Below are positions 26,560 to 35,235 of a DNA stretch of 64,000 nt, piece by piece; within the stretch, counting starts at the first letter, position 1; each line of letters opens with the position of its first letter. The DNA is taken from contig NZ_JACHIA010000005.1 in the NCBI RefSeq assembly GCF_014202995.1, forward strand, positions 62,001-126,000, written 5' to 3'. The notes under the pieces are model-generated. The model saw only the letters and a program-made list of their open reading frames with translations, was not told where the DNA came from and ran no database searches. Source of the DNA: Longimicrobium terrae (GTDB lineage: Bacteria > Gemmatimonadota > Gemmatimonadetes > Longimicrobiales > Longimicrobiaceae). Position numbers and translations under genes: made by a program.

Positions 26560-26955
26560 CTGCCGCTCCGTTGTTGAGAAAAGAGAAAGGGAAGTGCGTT
26601 AGTGCTGGGTGCGTCAGTGCGTCAGTGCGTCAGTGCTCGTCGCCGGCTGCTTTGGCGCGTCGTGCGTGCTTCATGTGCTCCGGACGTTGGCAGACAACCT
26701 GGAGGCGGCGGGACCGTTCCGGAGCCGGCCGGGGCAACGGTACTGCTGTCGCCCCATCCGTCTCCTGCACGGGGGCGGCGAGCCTCCTCGGCGCGGACGG
26801 GCCTTGTCTCACCACGCCGGCCCCCGCGCGCCGCGCCTGCGGGGTCTCCCCGCCCGCTCCGGGAGCCTCGCGCCGCGATCCGTCGCGCTCCGCAAGATCC
26901 CGCCCGCGCGAGTCTCCCTCCGCCCATGCGGCGGGAGGGGCAACTCACCGCCGCG
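26560..26955. other. gene-free spacer in the ATP-grasp cluster
   Basis: No gene is recognised. A stuttering GTGCGTCAGTGCGTCAGTGCGTCAGTGC tract lies near 26594-26637. The rest is GC-rich with only arginine/proline-rich frames. The plus-strand frames across it also read through the repeat and are unlikely to be translated. Confidence 0.5.
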
Positions 26956-27174
26956 TCAGTCTTTCGTGCGGCCGGCCCGCCCGAGTTCGGCCGCCTCGGC
27001 CCGCAGTTCATCGAGCGCGTCCTCGGGAACCAGGTGCCCCGCCTCGCGGTGCCGCAGCAGGTGCTCCACCATCGCGGCCTGATCGGGCGTCACGGTATCG
27101 CCGTTCTCGCGGAGCGCGCATTTGCAGCAGATGAACTGGTCCCCATCCGCCTCAAAGACGTATACGTCGCTCAT
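26956..27174 (-). CDS. small Cys-containing acidic protein
   Basis: 72 residues from the Met at 27174 (an upstream Met at 27198 is also possible). It reads MSDVYVFEADGDQFICCKCA..., with a CCKC cluster near residues 16-19 and an acidic helical second half (PEDALDELRAEAAELGR). The Cys pair could bind metal, but no second pair is present. It lies between the esterase and the ATP-grasp genes on the same strand, so it may be part of that system. Not recognised as a known family. Confidence 0.55.
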   Translation of the reverse strand: MSDVYVFEADGDQFICCKCALRENGDTVTPDQAAMVEHLLRHREAGHLVPEDALDELRAEAAELGRAGRTKD

Positions 27175-27225
27175 GGCGCCGAACCGGCAGAACGCCATCG
27201 CGACCTCACCTCATCCGCGTCTTCA

Positions 27226-27315
27226 GGTACCGGGCACTGAGCACCGGGCACTTGGCACTGAGCACTTCCTTCTGTTTCCCTCGCACTCACGCACCCCGCA
27301 CCCCGCACTCACGCA
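27226..27315. repeat. stutter repeat between esterase and small gene
   Basis: A GGGCACTGAGCACCGGGCACTTGGCACTGAGCACTT tract followed by CGCACTCACGCACCCCGCACCCCGCACTCACGCAC. It is related to the tracts at 8521, 26594 and 39299, and ends just before the esterase stop codon. Confidence 0.75.
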
Positions 27316-27322
27316 CTTCGGT

Positions 27323-28042
27323 TCAATCGCTTCCGTTCACGTACGCCCGGATCATGTCCTGCCAGTACGGCCAGTCGTGCGCCCAGCCGTCCCAGATGCG
27401 CAGGGCGTTGCCCACGCCCTTGTCCCACAGGATGCGGCTCAGGTGGCGGTTGTTTTCCACGAAGCTGTCGTCGTGCCCCGTCGCCAGGATGATGTCCATC
27501 CGGCGCAGCGCCTCCAGGTGCCCGTGGTCGCTCAGGTCGCTGATGAAGTGCGACGGGTTGTTGGCGTAGACCGCCTCGTCGTAGTGCCCCGCCGCGAACT
27601 GGCGGATGTCGTACATCCCGCTCAGCCCGATCACCCGGTTGAAGGCGTGCGGATGCCGCAGCGCCATCGTCACGGCGTGGTACGCGCCGAAGCTGGCCCC
27701 GGTAGCGATGACGAACGGGTTGTCGTTGCGGCTGCGCGAAAAGGGCAGCACTTCGTTCAGGATGTACGACTCGTACTGGAACTGGCGCTGCGCCCGGTCG
27801 TGCGGATGCTTGCCGCGCGCGTACCAGCTTTCGCCGTCCACACTGTCCACGCAGATGATCTGCAGCCACCCGTTGCGAAGCTGCTCGCCCAGCGTGTCCA
27901 TCATCCCGCGGTCTTCCCACTCGTAGAAGCGGCCCATGGAGGTGGGAAAGACCACCATGCGGGCTCCGGCATGGCCAAACACGAGCAGTTCCATCTCACG
28001 CCCCAGCGAGGGGCTGTGCCAGCGGTGGTGCTCACGGTTCAC
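27323..28042 (-). CDS. esterase family alpha/beta hydrolase (PF00756-like)
   Basis: 239 residues, no signal peptide. Alpha/beta-hydrolase features: the nucleophile elbow is ATGASFGAYHAVTMALRHP (GASFG, Ser near residue 117), an acid candidate is in ATGHDDSFVENN, and the catalytic His candidate is in WDGWAHDWPYW near the C-terminus. It belongs with the esterase-D-like proteins encoded near ATP-grasp/GCS2 amidoligases in several bacteria, where it may release or transfer the product. It is the most upstream gene of the minus-strand cluster. Confidence 0.82.
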   Translation of the reverse strand: MNREHHRWHSPSLGREMELLVFGHAGARMVVFPTSMGRFYEWEDRGMMDTLGEQLRNGWLQIICVDSVDGESWYARGKHPHDRAQRQFQYESYILNEVLPFSRSRNDNPFVIATGASFGAYHAVTMALRHPHAFNRVIGLSGMYDIRQFAAGHYDEAVYANNPSHFISDLSDHGHLEALRRMDIILATGHDDSFVENNRHLSRILWDKGVGNALRIWDGWAHDWPYWQDMIRAYVNGSD

Positions 28043-28377
28043 GGAAGCTCATCTCCGGTGCGGGGCGCAGGGCGAGACAGCGGCGGGCCGGGCGCACGCT
28101 CCGCAAGCCTCGCACCGGGCCAACGTACGCCCCCTCCGCGCGGGGGAAAAGGGGCGCGAGCCGTGTGGATGAAACACCCATCAACGCAGACGGGCGCGGA
28201 TCACTCCGCGCCCGTCCTCCGCACCCTCGCACCCGCGTTCGGGATCGATCAATTCCCGTCAGCGCCACCCCGCCAGCAACCCGACACGGCAACGCTCACC
28301 TCTCACCAACAACACTCTTGACGCCACCTATCGTCGACACCGTATTGTAGCCCAACCCTCTTCAAGAAAGGACGATC
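28043..28377. other. intergenic region, hairpin and promoter-like element
   Basis: No gene is recognised. A perfect stem GACGGGCGCGGA / TCCGCGCCCGTC lies at 28190-28217; a related GGGCGCGGATCGCTCCGCGCCC occurs near 30255-30280. The right part is less GC-rich than the surroundings and carries the promoter-like TTGACG element described separately. Confidence 0.5.
28318..28348 (+). promoter_or_regulatory. candidate sigma70-type promoter of the small secreted peptide
   Basis: TTGACG at 28318-28323 and TATTGT at 28343-28348, a spacer of 19 bases (18 if GTATTG is used). The ATG follows at 28378 with an AAGAAAGGA ribosome-binding site at 28364. The spacer is longer than ideal. Confidence 0.4.
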
Positions 28378-28605
28378 ATGAGAACATCGATGCGCAGTTT
28401 CACAGCCGCCCTGTTGAGCGTATTTCTTGGCGTCACACCTTGCCGCGTCGCAGCGCAAGTACGGAGTATTCCGATGCCGTATGACAATTGTGCATACCTT
28501 GGGACCGGCTCACCGGGAGATCCACACGAGTACTTCGTCTGGATGTGCTGGAACAACGACAATCAGGGGTACGCGCTGGTCTACATCCCCACGGGACGGT
28601 ACTAG
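28378..28605 (+). CDS. small secreted peptide of unknown function
   Basis: 75 residues. A strong AAGAAAGGA ribosome-binding site precedes the ATG. Residues 1-26 are a signal peptide ending RVAAQ. The mature part (about 49 residues) is rich in Tyr, Asn, Pro and Gly, with two cysteines (DNCAYLG and WMCWNN) that could form one disulphide, and it ends GYALVYIPTGRY. Codon use and GC content are visibly lower than in neighbouring genes, suggesting recent acquisition. Not recognised as a known family. Confidence 0.6.
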   Translation: MRTSMRSFTAALLSVFLGVTPCRVAAQVRSIPMPYDNCAYLGTGSPGDPHEYFVWMCWNNDNQGYALVYIPTGRY

Positions 28606-28623
28606 CCGGTTTGCGTCATCAGT

Positions 28624-28652
28624 AGCGGCGGCGCGCCTACTGCGCCGCCGCT
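28624..28652 (+). terminator. hairpin after the small secreted peptide gene
   Basis: Stem AGCGGCGGCGCG / TGCGCCGCCGCT starting 18 bases after the stop codon. There is no clear T-tract, so termination is uncertain. Confidence 0.45.
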
Positions 28653-28829
28653 TGGTACCCGCCGGTATCAGGGTTCTTGCTCCGCTCGGCTGCGGGAACC
28701 AACACTCACCTCCACGCCTCATTCGACTTGCTTGGCGTTCGATCCCTCCCCCGATCGCGCCAAGTGTACTTCCACCACTTGATCCTGATCAGGACGTCCA
28801 GTCGAAGACGTCCGCTGTATCGACGCGCA

Positions 28830-30074
28830 TCACCGCCATCCCGCCGGCAGCCGCCGCACGACGACGTGCTCCACATCGTCCTCATCCCGCTCGATGAACG
28901 CCGCCAGCCCGCCGCGGCTGATGGCGGCGGGCAGCTTCATCGCGGTCGTCGTGCCCAGGTACTGTCCATCACTGGTGATCAGATCCAGCGGCCCGGGCTC
29001 ACCCGCGACAGGCCCGGTGCGCTCCACCCAAAGCCGGCCAGTCGGCGTAGCCAGGAGTCCCTGCAGGGTCATCACGGTATCAGCGAAACGGGTGCTCGAG
29101 AGCAGTTCTTCCCGGCGTCGCCGAATCTCGTCTGCGGTCGGGCCGGCCCTGCCCGCGGCTGACACGGAGAACACTCCGGCCCCACTCGCAATGCGAGCCC
29201 GTTCCGCCGTCAGCCATGCTTCGCGGTCCGCCGCGGTCGTGAGGCGCGGACGAATTGGGCGCTGCAGGTAGTGAGTAGTCTGCCCATCCAGGCCCACGAG
29301 GCGAATGGTGTATCCCGTGGTAAAACTCACCGCCATCTGCCCGTTGGACAGCACCGCAACCAGGTTTCGAGGCGAGAACACAGGCTGGCTGAGAAACACC
29401 GCCATCCTTGACCCCGAAGACCCCGAGCCTCTGGACGTTGACGCTGCTTCGCGAGAGGGGATGCCGAACACGCGCCGCGGCTCTCCGCCCGCAAACCCGA
29501 ACAGCATCAGGGGCGTAACGTCGGATGCCGTTGCACCGCCAGCGGCCATCGTGGCCGCGGGCGCGGGCCGCACCGGCGTCACAATCCCCTGCCGATGCAG
29601 CGCGAGGGGCGCGCCGAATCCCATGGACATCCACGGCGTGGTAAGCACGTTGCGCACAAATGTCCCATCCGGCCGGAACAACGCGTACCCGAAGCGGGCC
29701 ACGTCGGCAACGACGACTGTACCGTCCGGCGCTACACCCACCTGTGCGGCCGAGAGCAGCTCTCCGGGCCCTTGACCACGCCTGCCGATCTGCCGCAGGA
29801 ACCGTCCGTTCGGCCCGTACACCATCACCCGTGCGTTCTGCCGGTCCAGCACGTACAGGTTTTCCGCCGCGTCGAACGCCACGCCGGCGACCGCGCCAAA
29901 CATCTGCTCTTCGCTGCCCTCCGCGGCGCCGAGCGTGTAGACGGCCGCGGGGGCACCGGCGAGCGGGCGGTCCTCGCGCGGAAGCGTGACGACCCGGCCC
30001 TGCGCCCCCGCGTTCGCCGCCAGCAGCGCAATCGCCAGCAGCGGCGCCGCGCCCCTCATCCCGATGTGCCTCAT
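28830..30074 (-). CDS. 6-bladed beta-propeller exported protein, paralogue 1
   Basis: 414 residues from the Met at 30074 (a Met five codons later is also usable). The signal peptide ends NAGAQ. The body has repeated propeller strands with the 6-bladed signature (NARVMVYGPNGRFLRQIG, GQGPGELLSAAQVGVAPDGT, LDRQNARVMVY). It is about as long as, and clearly homologous to, the next gene upstream: both share VVAGVAFDA-type strands, TTPTGRLWVERT-like strands and the ending VVVRRLPAGWR. This kind of exported propeller is common in Bacteroidota and Gemmatimonadota; the ligand is unknown. Confidence 0.8.
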   Translation of the reverse strand: MRHIGMRGAAPLLAIALLAANAGAQGRVVTLPREDRPLAGAPAAVYTLGAAEGSEEQMFGAVAGVAFDAAENLYVLDRQNARVMVYGPNGRFLRQIGRRGQGPGELLSAAQVGVAPDGTVVVADVARFGYALFRPDGTFVRNVLTTPWMSMGFGAPLALHRQGIVTPVRPAPAATMAAGGATASDVTPLMLFGFAGGEPRRVFGIPSREAASTSRGSGSSGSRMAVFLSQPVFSPRNLVAVLSNGQMAVSFTTGYTIRLVGLDGQTTHYLQRPIRPRLTTAADREAWLTAERARIASGAGVFSVSAAGRAGPTADEIRRRREELLSSTRFADTVMTLQGLLATPTGRLWVERTGPVAGEPGPLDLITSDGQYLGTTTAMKLPAAISRGGLAAFIERDEDDVEHVVVRRLPAGWR

Positions 30075-30097
30075 GTCCGTCCGCGTGTGCTGAAATG

Positions 30098-30133
30098 TGA
30101 TGAGCGGCGGCGCATCCGGTGCGCCGCCGCCCA
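30098..30133 (-). terminator. hairpin between the two paralogous propeller genes
   Basis: GCGGCGGCGCATCC / GGTGCGCCGCCGC stem just upstream of paralogue 1 and about 260 bases downstream of paralogue 2. It could be a weak terminator for paralogue 2; only a short T-run (ATTT) follows. The rest of the 319-base gap contains a GGGCGCGGATCGCTCCGCGCCC palindrome near 30255-30280 and no gene. Confidence 0.35.
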
Positions 30134-30393
30134 TTCCGATTCCGCCACCGTCCGGGTGGTTGCTCGTCTCCCCCGCCGATCCGCCGGTTTGTACCACGGG
30201 TGCCGGCACGCGTGTGGACCGTCGCCGCGATCTCCTTCACCCGCGCCAGAACGAGAACGGGGCGCGGATCGCTCCGCGCCCGTCACCCGTCACTTCCCCC
30301 GCGCCCCTCCGCTCACCCCCGCGCCCTCCGCGTGAAACTAGAGACTTTCCGCCGCGCTCGGGCCTTCTCCCGTGCGGATCGCCATCCGCCGGA

Positions 30394-31623
30394 TCAGCGC
30401 CACCCCGCGGGGAGCCGCCGGACCACGACGCGGGCCACGTCATCCTCGTCCGTCTCGATGAACGCCGCCAGTCCGCTCGCGCTCACGGCGTCGGGCAGCT
30501 TCATGGCCGACGTGGTCCCCAGGTATTCGCCCCGCGCCGTGATCAGGTCCAGCGGCCCGGGCTCATCCGCCGTGGCGGTGCGCTGCACCCAGATGCGCCC
30601 CGACGGCGTGGTCCGCAGCGCACGGACCGCCGCGATCGTGTCGGCAAAGGTCAATCCCGAGACGTACTCCTCCACCGACGCGGAACTCGGCGCCGTGGAC
30701 CGTCCGCCGGACGAAGATCCGCTCAGCTGCCGCATGGACTCGCGGGCACGGTCGCGCGCCCGCTCGCGGTCCGCCTCCGTGGTCACCCGCGCGCGCATGG
30801 GGCGCTGCAGGTAGCGCGCGGTCTGCCCGTCCGGGCTCAGGATGCGGATGGTGTAGCCGTTGGTGAAGGTGAGGGCCATCTCCCCGCCGGGCAGCACCCC
30901 GAAGCTGGGCGACGGGGCAAAGACGGGCGGGCCCTGCATCATCATCGTTCGCGTCACGTTGCGCACCGATCCGCTGCCGCTGCTCTGCTCCGTCTGCTCC
31001 ACCCGGCTGAACTCCGGGATCCGAAAGAGCCGCACCGCCGCGCCGCCCGCCAGCGGTTGAAACAGCAGCGGCACCGAGGTTTCCGTCCGCGAAAAGTTGC
31101 CCTCGCGCGAGGCCGGATTGCGGAACGTGCCCACCACGCCGCCGCGCGGGTGCCACGCGAACCCCGCCCCCGTGCCGAAGCCGAGCCGCTCCATCGGCAC
31201 GTCGCGCAGATAGGCGCCGTCCGGGCCAAAGACGATGAACCCGGCGCGCACGGCGTCGTGCACCACCACCCGGCCGTCCGGGGTCACGGCGAACTGCATG
31301 GGATGGGAGAACTCGCCCGGCCCTTCTCCCTTCCCGCCGATCTGCCGGATGAACCGCCCCGTGGGCCCGTACACCATGACGCGGGCGCTCTGCCGGTCCA
31401 GCACGTACAGGTTGTCGCGCGCGTCGAACGCCACGCCGGCCACCACGCCGAACATCTGCTCGTCGCTCCCCTCCGCCTGGCCGACGGAAAAGACCTGCGC
31501 GGGCGTCCCGGCCAGCGGCCTGTCGCGCGCGGGGAGCGGAATCACGCGGGCCTGTGCCCGCGCCCCGGTCGCCAGGACGAGCGCGGAAAGGACCGAGGCG
31601 GCAACCCGGATCATCGGTTTCAT
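30394..31623 (-). CDS. 6-bladed beta-propeller exported protein, paralogue 2
   Basis: 409 residues. The signal peptide ends TGARAQ. It has the same strand pattern as the preceding paralogue (SARVMVYGPTGRFIRQIGGK, GEGPGEFSHPMQFAVTPDG) and the same ending VVVRRLPAGWR. A Ser/Arg-rich insertion lies near residues 290-325 (SMRQLSGSSSGGRSTAPSS). The pair is a tandem duplication that has since diverged, most strongly in the middle strands and the insert. Confidence 0.8.
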   Translation of the reverse strand: MKPMIRVAASVLSALVLATGARAQARVIPLPARDRPLAGTPAQVFSVGQAEGSDEQMFGVVAGVAFDARDNLYVLDRQSARVMVYGPTGRFIRQIGGKGEGPGEFSHPMQFAVTPDGRVVVHDAVRAGFIVFGPDGAYLRDVPMERLGFGTGAGFAWHPRGGVVGTFRNPASREGNFSRTETSVPLLFQPLAGGAAVRLFRIPEFSRVEQTEQSSGSGSVRNVTRTMMMQGPPVFAPSPSFGVLPGGEMALTFTNGYTIRILSPDGQTARYLQRPMRARVTTEADRERARDRARESMRQLSGSSSGGRSTAPSSASVEEYVSGLTFADTIAAVRALRTTPSGRIWVQRTATADEPGPLDLITARGEYLGTTSAMKLPDAVSASGLAAFIETDEDDVARVVVRRLPAGWR

Positions 31624-31713
31624 GGGATTGAGACTGGGTGGGATGGAAAGGTCCGGCCCGGCGAGCCGGCGGCACCCGCCGGGGATGCCGCGGCCCGCGC
31701 CGGGGATTGCGGG

Positions 31714-33177
31714 TCAGGCGGACGGCTCCAGGGTGAACTCCGTGCGCCCCGTCAGTACGTCCGTGCCGGCCAAGCGCACGCGGACGGGAGTGCCCGGCTC
31801 CGGCGCCGTCACACCTTCCGCCAGCTGCGCGACGGCGCGCACCGGCGGATCGTCGATCTGCACCTCCACGCCGTGGCCGCGCGTGTCCAGGCACGTGGCG
31901 GGAAACACCTCGCCGACGCGCTCGCGCAGCACCCACGCCTCCGCCACGTCCACCGACCGGCGCTCCAGCTTTGACTCGCGCGTTTCCGCCTCGTTCATCA
32001 CCGCGGGAACGCGGGCCAGCGTCTCCGCCTCCTCCGCCGAGGGACGCGCGCCAGCGGCCAGGGTCACGAGCAGGTCCAGCACGTAGCGGTCGCCCAGGCG
32101 GCGGAGCGGCGCGGTGGCGTGGGCGTACTGCATGGCCAGCGCGTGGTGCACGGGGTCCGCGGGCGGCTCGCCGTTGAAGGCGACGTAGTCCGCGCCGCGC
32201 ATCACCGGTCGCGCCTGCCACACCAGCGGCGTCAGCCGGGGATGTGCGCGGTCCAGCGAGTGGATGAACTCCGCGTAGGCCATCCCTTCCGGCCACGCGA
32301 AGCCCATCGCCAGCGCCGCGCGGCGGAACTTTTCCACCGCGCGGGGATCGGCGCCGCCCATCACCCGGAGCATTCCGATCCCGCCACGCACCATCTCCAC
32401 CGCCGCCTGGTGCCCGATCAGCAGCGACACCTGCTCGTTCCACTCCTCCGAAGGCGCCGGCTGCTCGAATTCCAGCTCGTACCCCAGCCGCTGCGCGGTC
32501 ATCTGCGCCACGTGCTGGCTGACGAGGGGGAGGGAGACGCCGCCGCGCGCCGCCTCCTGCGCGCGCCGCAACTCGCCGAAGCGCCGCATCTCCGTCAGCG
32601 TCCCCGCCCATTCCTCGGATGCGAAGAGCGTTTCGCCCTCGCACACGTGCTCCGTCACCTGCGCGTACGTGAGCTGCGCGCGGCTGCGCACGATGGCGGG
32701 CGAGACCTGGAATCCGGTGACCTCCGCTTTGTCATCCAGCGTAAAGTCGAAGAGGATGCACGGCCGGTCCTCGTCCGCCAGCAGGCTGCCGGCCTGCTGG
32801 CTGATCTCCGGCGGATACAGCGGCTCGCGGTGGTCCGGCGTGTAGAATGTGACGCCGCGCTTCCACGCCTCCTGCTCTACCGCGCCGCCGCGATCCACCC
32901 AGAATCCCACGTCGGCGATCGCGTAGAACAGACGGAAGCCGTCACCGTCCGTGCGCTGGATGCACACCGCCTGGTCCAGGTCGCGGCTCCCCGGCGGATC
33001 CACGGTCACCAGCGGCAGGTCGCGCCGGTCCCCGTGCTTTTCGGACGGCGCGACGGGACGCTTCGCCGCCTCCACCGCGGCGGCGACCACCTCCGGCGGA
33101 AAGCCGCTGCGCACGCCGAACTCCGCGCGCGCCGCGTCCAGCGCCTGCTCCACCGTGCTCTGCTCGCCGTCCGCCAT
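31714..33177 (-). CDS. RNB-domain ribonuclease
   Basis: 487 residues, shorter than RNase R or RNase II. The RNB catalytic signature is TVDPPGSRDLDQAVCI near residue 58 (acidic cluster D-x-D with Gln in place of the last Asp), a form seen in a subgroup of RNB proteins. The downstream family motif YAHATAPLRRLGDRYVLDLL is near residue 350. No N-terminal cold-shock domains are present, and only a short S1-like beta segment ends the protein (GTPVRVRLAGTDVLTGRTEF). It would degrade RNA 3' to 5' in the cytoplasm if active. Confidence 0.85.
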   Translation of the reverse strand: MADGEQSTVEQALDAARAEFGVRSGFPPEVVAAAVEAAKRPVAPSEKHGDRRDLPLVTVDPPGSRDLDQAVCIQRTDGDGFRLFYAIADVGFWVDRGGAVEQEAWKRGVTFYTPDHREPLYPPEISQQAGSLLADEDRPCILFDFTLDDKAEVTGFQVSPAIVRSRAQLTYAQVTEHVCEGETLFASEEWAGTLTEMRRFGELRRAQEAARGGVSLPLVSQHVAQMTAQRLGYELEFEQPAPSEEWNEQVSLLIGHQAAVEMVRGGIGMLRVMGGADPRAVEKFRRAALAMGFAWPEGMAYAEFIHSLDRAHPRLTPLVWQARPVMRGADYVAFNGEPPADPVHHALAMQYAHATAPLRRLGDRYVLDLLVTLAAGARPSAEEAETLARVPAVMNEAETRESKLERRSVDVAEAWVLRERVGEVFPATCLDTRGHGVEVQIDDPPVRAVAQLAEGVTAPEPGTPVRVRLAGTDVLTGRTEFTLEPSA

Positions 33178-33272
33178 CGCGTCTCCGTGGGATGATGATC
33201 ATCTGCTCCGCGCCCAAGGTGCGGGCGGTGCCGCCGTCCGCGCAACGCATCCGCCGTTCACGGACGCGAAAA

Positions 33273-33301
33273 GGCCCCGGCTCCATGCGGAGTCCGGGGC
33301 C
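33273..33301 (-). terminator. terminator of the PuuD-like gene
   Basis: GGCCCCGG / CCGGGGCC stem with an inner CTCC/GGAG pairing; on the minus strand TTTTCG follows. It starts about 25 bases after the stop codon. Confidence 0.75.
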
Positions 33302-33324
33302 GTTCTCCATCGATCAGAACGCGG

Positions 33325-34104
33325 TCAGGCGAAGGCCAGCGAGTTGGCGTCGTGAAACTGGTTGGCGGCTTCGATGAAGTCCTCAAACAGCTTGCGCGTT
33401 CCCGCGTCCGAATCGATCAGCATCTCGGGATGCCACTGCACGCCCACCAGGAACTGCCCCTCGCGCGTGCCTTCCAGCGCCTCCACCAGCCCGTCCGGCG
33501 CCCACGCGGTGGCGGCCAGGCCGTCGCCCAGGCGGTCGATGGCCTGGTGGTGCATGGAGTTCACCATCGCCGTGTCGCCCAGCGCGGCCTGCAGCCGCGA
33601 GCCCGGGGCAATGCGGATTTCGTGCGCCAGGTGGTCGCGCGCCCAGCCCGCGCCGGGAAAGTAGTCGTGCTTGATGGCGCCGGGAAACAGCTCCGCGCAG
33701 TCCTGCACCAGCGTGCCGCCCGCGGCCACGTTGATGACCTGCTGGCCGCGGCACACGCCCATGACCGGCTTGCCGTCTTCCAGCGCCCACCGGGCGAACA
33801 TCAGCTCCACGTAGTCGCGGGCCAGGTCGGTGCGGCCGCACAGCTGGTGGCGCTCGGCGCCGTACGAGGCGGGATCCACGTCCACGCCGCCGGCGATGAA
33901 CACGCCGTCCAGCCGCTCGTAGATGCCGCGCAGCGTCTCGGGATCGTTTTCCAGAAGCGGCACCATCCACGGAATGGCGCCCACCGAGGTGCACGCCAGA
34001 AAGTAGCGCTGGTTCATGACCCACGACGCCGGAAGATCTTCCGGAATGCGGTCGATGGACTGCAGCGTCTGCGTGGGAATGCCGATGACGGGGCGCTGGC
34101 GCAT
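33325..34104 (-). CDS. gamma-glutamyl-gamma-aminobutyrate hydrolase family (class I amidotransferase-like)
   Basis: 259 residues from the Met at 34104; the much longer open frame upstream has shadow composition. Peptidase C26 features: RPVIGIPTQTLQ start, GVFIAGGVDVDPASYG, the catalytic Cys in PVMGVCRGQQVINVAAGG, and the His-Glu pair in GVQWHPEM. Family members hydrolyse gamma-glutamyl bonds, such as gamma-glutamyl-GABA in putrescine breakdown. The other puu genes are absent nearby. Several kilobases away, the GCS2/ATP-grasp cluster makes gamma-glutamyl-like bonds possible substrates, but that link is speculative. Confidence 0.87.
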   Translation of the reverse strand: MRQRPVIGIPTQTLQSIDRIPEDLPASWVMNQRYFLACTSVGAIPWMVPLLENDPETLRGIYERLDGVFIAGGVDVDPASYGAERHQLCGRTDLARDYVELMFARWALEDGKPVMGVCRGQQVINVAAGGTLVQDCAELFPGAIKHDYFPGAGWARDHLAHEIRIAPGSRLQAALGDTAMVNSMHHQAIDRLGDGLAATAWAPDGLVEALEGTREGQFLVGVQWHPEMLIDSDAGTRKLFEDFIEAANQFHDANSLAFA

Positions 34105-34289
34105 CTGTAAACCTGCTTCCTTCCTGAACCTGCGTGAATCTGAAGAGCGACCGCTGGACTGATTGGACCGGCCCCCGGGGGTGGCAAGATCGGGACCGCC
34201 CGGCAACATGCACGCGGCCGGCCCATCATGCAACCATCTCGTTACACCCGGGCGGGACATCTGTTTCCCGCGCGCGTTCGAGGGGTGGA

Positions 34290-35039
34290 TCAGAGGCCCT
34301 GGGGAAGCCGGGCCGGGGCGGATTCGTGCAGCGGGGCGGCGGCGGGCGCGGGGTTGGAGTCCGCCGGAACCAGGTTGACGGGCGACTTGCCGCGCCGGCC
34401 CAGCACCAGTTCCGCGTAGCCGTTGCCGGGGTCGCCGCCCTTGCGGCGGATGCGCGCGACTGTGCCCGGGCCGCGGTTGTACGCGGTGAGCGCCTCCTGC
34501 TCGTCGCCGTCGTACACGGCCAGCAGCTGCTTCAGGTAGCGGAAGCCCAGCCGCAGGTTGGTGTCGCGGTCCACGATCTGTTCGCGGGTAATGCCGGGCT
34601 GCAGCTCCGCCGCGGTCGCCGGCATCAGCTGGGTGAAGCCGAGCGCGCCCACGTGGCTTCGCGCGTGCTGCCGGAACTCGCTTTCCACGCGCACCAGGCG
34701 GAATGCGAGTTCCGTGTCCAGCCGCTCTGCCCGCGCCGCGCGTTCGATGGCGTCGGCCAGGTCCATGGGAATGCCGTACTGCCGCGCGTAGCCGGCCACC
34801 ATCCGCTCGCGGGCCTCTTCGGCGCGCATGGCGCCGAGCGCCGCGTCCACCCGGTCCCACGCGCGTCCCGCCACCGCCCGCGTAGGCGGAAAGATCAGCA
34901 GCGCCGCCACGAGCCCCATCACCAGCCACGCGCGCCGGTCCACCCGCCCCGCCGCCGCGCGCGCCGAACCCGCGCGGCGCCTGGGGGCGCGGCGCGGCGT
35001 CGTGGGATTGCGGCGGCGGTTCGGTGATCGAGGAGGCAT
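34290..35039 (-). CDS. membrane-anchored lytic transglycosylase
   Basis: 249 residues. A very basic N-terminus (RRRNPTTPRRAPRRRAGS) precedes one transmembrane segment (about 37-56). The SLT domain covers about 95-220, with the catalytic Glu in RLVRVESEFRQHARSHVGA, then LGFTQLMPATA, RDTNLRLGFRYLKQLL and ALTAYNRGPG, all typical of family 1 lytic transglycosylases. The C-terminus is Pro/Ala-rich. The enzyme would cleave peptidoglycan in the periplasm, anchored at the inner membrane. Confidence 0.87.
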   Translation of the reverse strand: MPPRSPNRRRNPTTPRRAPRRRAGSARAAAGRVDRRAWLVMGLVAALLIFPPTRAVAGRAWDRVDAALGAMRAEEARERMVAGYARQYGIPMDLADAIERAARAERLDTELAFRLVRVESEFRQHARSHVGALGFTQLMPATAAELQPGITREQIVDRDTNLRLGFRYLKQLLAVYDGDEQEALTAYNRGPGTVARIRRKGGDPGNGYAELVLGRRGKSPVNLVPADSNPAPAAAPLHESAPARLPQGL

Positions 35040-35235
35040 GTCGCTCGGCGGATCATCGGTCAGAGGATGACTCGGAAGCTAACCCCATCCGCCGCAACGC
35101 GCGACAGTCATGTGTGATGGGGCCGGGAGATGACAAGCAACCCCGCTGTTCGGCGCCGCTGTCAGGGTTGATGAATCCGACGTAGCTCAGTGCGTCAATC
35201 CACCTGTCCACGTGATCGTGGATCGCAGGCGAAGT

